From: Loxodes magnus | Taxonomy: Eukaryota; Ciliophora; Karyorelictea; Loxodida; Loxodidae | Assembly (NCBI GenBank): GCA_946699065.1 | Contig: CAMPDV010000149.1 | Coordinates: 496,001 to 560,000 of the forward strand | Length of the DNA: 64,000 nt | Direction of reading: 5' to 3' | In this document: piece after piece, positions 62,426 through 64,000 of the stretch | Layout: every line of letters begins with the position of its first letter | Numbering within the stretch: position 1 is the first letter of the stretch | Position numbers and translations under genes: made by a program | Notes under the pieces: generated by a model | The model's input: only the letters and a program-made list of their open reading frames with translations | Told to the model about the DNA's origin: nothing | The model's database searches: none

Positions 62426-64000
62426 TCAATTTTTAAAGCCCTTATTCATATTAATCTCCTCATTATCATTCTTTTTCTATTGGATTTAATTTTTTTCAGG
62501 ATATAAATTCTGCTCTGTAGGTGGAATGAAATAATTCTATTAATAGAACTAATCTTATTCGAGTGATTATGGAATGTAAACAGAAGAAGATTATTTTTAA
62601 ACTTAATCTGAAGTAATTACAAATTAATCTTACTAAATAATTACATGATTGAGCTGCTTATCTGCCTAATTTTGAAGATAATAGTTGACGAATACTTATT
62701 AAGAATCTAAAGCTATATTTTAATCTTGATTTTAGATAAGTAAATCCTCTTTCTTTTCAATATTGTTGTTTGGATGAATATTAATTATTTCCTTAGTGTT
62801 TTGAGACTACTTTTTTTTATTTTATAAACTAATATTTTCATTTGTTTTTGTTTATTTTTGTTTATTTTTCATTTTTAAAAGCACATAAGCTATATATAAA
62901 ATAAATAAACCACTAAATACTCATAGAGCTATAGAAACTGCTGTATTTTAAGCCATTTCTTTTTTATTATCATTTGTTTATTAATTAACTTTTTGAGATT
63001 TTTTTTTCTATTAATCATATCTCAGAAACTTGTTGAAGAACCTATTTAATCCTAATAATCAGTTTAATTTTTGTCAATTCTCTATTTTATTTGACGTCAA
63101 GACCATCTTAAGCGCATAATGTTTCACTTTTACATTCATAATCACAGAATCCATCATTAATCATATATATTTAACATCCTAAATGGCATTAATCACTTTT
63201 GCTATTAGATTTGCAATCAATTCCATCATATACGCAATTTTGAACTTAGCATTCTTAGTCACATTTACCATTATTTATTTAGCTTAAATAGCATCCTGTA
63301 CTGCACTAATCTTTATTGCTAAATTCTCCATTACAGTCTCCACTATCGTAAACACATTCTTGGACATTACAATCTGAATCACAAAAAAAGTTATTTATTT
63401 GGTTAAATTAGCATCCTTTTGTGCAATAATCATAATCTGAGTACTTATTACAATCAGTTGCATCATATACACAAGAATTGACTTATCAAACTTCATCACA
63501 TCAACCATCATTTACTCAAGTGTAATAACATCCATCAGCGCAAAATTCTTTACTAACAGAAGTGCAATCTCCATTATCATGATTGCAAAAATCATTATTA
63601 CACTCGTAGTTACATTCAGAGTTTGCAATATATCCATTTAAGCAACCATTTGAACATAATTTTTCTCCTTTACCTCAAATTACAACATCACAACCATCTC
63701 CATCTCATCCACATTTCTGATTATTGCAATTATTCTCACATATGTTATTATTAACTTGGGAAATCATGCATTCTTAATTCAAATCGCATGATCTATCTTA
63801 TAAATTAAAAATATTCTAAAGTTGAGGTTCTAGAGTAATTCAATATCCACAATCATCAATATCGAAAAGACATGCAAAGTTAAAGCATTTTTAATCACAA
63901 ATTCCATCATTAAAACTCTTGCCACATCGTTCGGAACATATTATAAGCTATTCATCAATATCTCAACACTCTAAGTTATCTCAAAAACATTCTCTTACAT
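62426..64000 (-). CDS. Single-pass membrane protein with at least seven Notch (LNR) repeats, N-terminus outside window
   Basis: The gene runs off the right edge; its 3' end is TGA 62426-62428. At least seven LNR modules are visible between about 63,100 and 64,000, each with six Cys and the calcium-binding 'D..DC' end, e.g. 'NNGKCDQECQVQNCVYDGID' and 'NDGFCDYECKSETLC'. LNRs are small calcium-binding extracellular modules. A membrane helix follows (AVSIALWVFSGLFILYIAYV, near 62,900). The cytoplasmic tail of about 150 residues is rich in Gln/Asn ('QSLEQDQFYQQNYFIPP'). LNR part and tail are in different frames whose offset equals one 16-nt intron. A candidate is 63080-63095 (GTCAAATAAAATAGAG on the minus strand), though it lacks GTAA. 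It is likely a surface receptor or secretory-pathway protein. Confidence 0.85.

Noticed and set aside
1-64000. CRISPR arrays, bacterial operons or phage genes
   Set aside because: No regularly spaced repeats, no ribosome-binding-site pattern and only eukaryotic gene families; the window is ciliate nuclear DNA.

Overview
The window is strongly AT-rich nuclear DNA from a ciliate. It uses a reassigned genetic code: TAA and TAG read as glutamine, and TGA reads as tryptophan inside genes but is the usual stop at their ends. Invariant residues prove this. The second Trp of the SNF2 'DPWWNP' motif is TGA, the Gln of 'HRIGQ' is TAA, the Gln of the aldehyde dehydrogenase 'GQRCMA' motif is TAA, and a conserved Tctex1 Trp is TGA. 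This matches the karyorelict nuclear code (NCBI table 27, Loxodes-like); a related heterotrich-type lineage is the alternative. With the standard code almost every gene looks shattered. Introns are extremely small: five of 16 nt and one of 17 nt (GTAA...A at -6...AG) are needed to restore conserved frames. All proteins below were read with this code.

Layout. 1-9 kb: mostly AT-rich spacer with a membrane-anchored possible glycosyltransferase, an EF-hand-like protein and a Tctex1 dynein light chain. 9-20 kb: an OTU deubiquitinase with a UBA-like tail, an acylated ankyrin protein, a CAAX-protease-like membrane protein, and a head-to-head pair of replication-stress genes (TIPIN/Swi3-like and Rad5/HLTF-like) sharing a 68-bp gap. 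20-31 kb: two poorly resolved hypothetical genes, a mitochondrial protein, a RING/TRAF-zinc-finger coiled-coil protein, a TRIM-like protein ending in Kelch repeats, and methylmalonate-semialdehyde dehydrogenase. 31.4-34.7 kb: a 5'-truncated, frameshifted LINE retrotransposon. 37-47 kb: a CLEC16A/Ema homolog with four micro-introns, a degenerate Arf-like pseudo-GTPase and a large C2-like protein. 47.8-48.2 kb: a second, short, inverted copy of the LINE 3' end with a perfect 15-bp target-site duplication. 49-64 kb: an IP3-receptor-type calcium channel (about 2,875 aa, one open frame), a Yae1/Lto1-like protein, an unknown protein, an SF-assemblin, and the C-terminal part of a membrane protein with at least seven Notch (LNR) repeats.

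Together these are housekeeping, cytoskeletal, signalling and ubiquitin-pathway genes on both strands, separated by long gene-poor spacers. There is no operon logic except the divergent TIPIN/Rad5 pair. Gene ends are firm where a TGA closes the frame. Three genes have no TGA near their apparent ends, and their 3' limits are uncertain.
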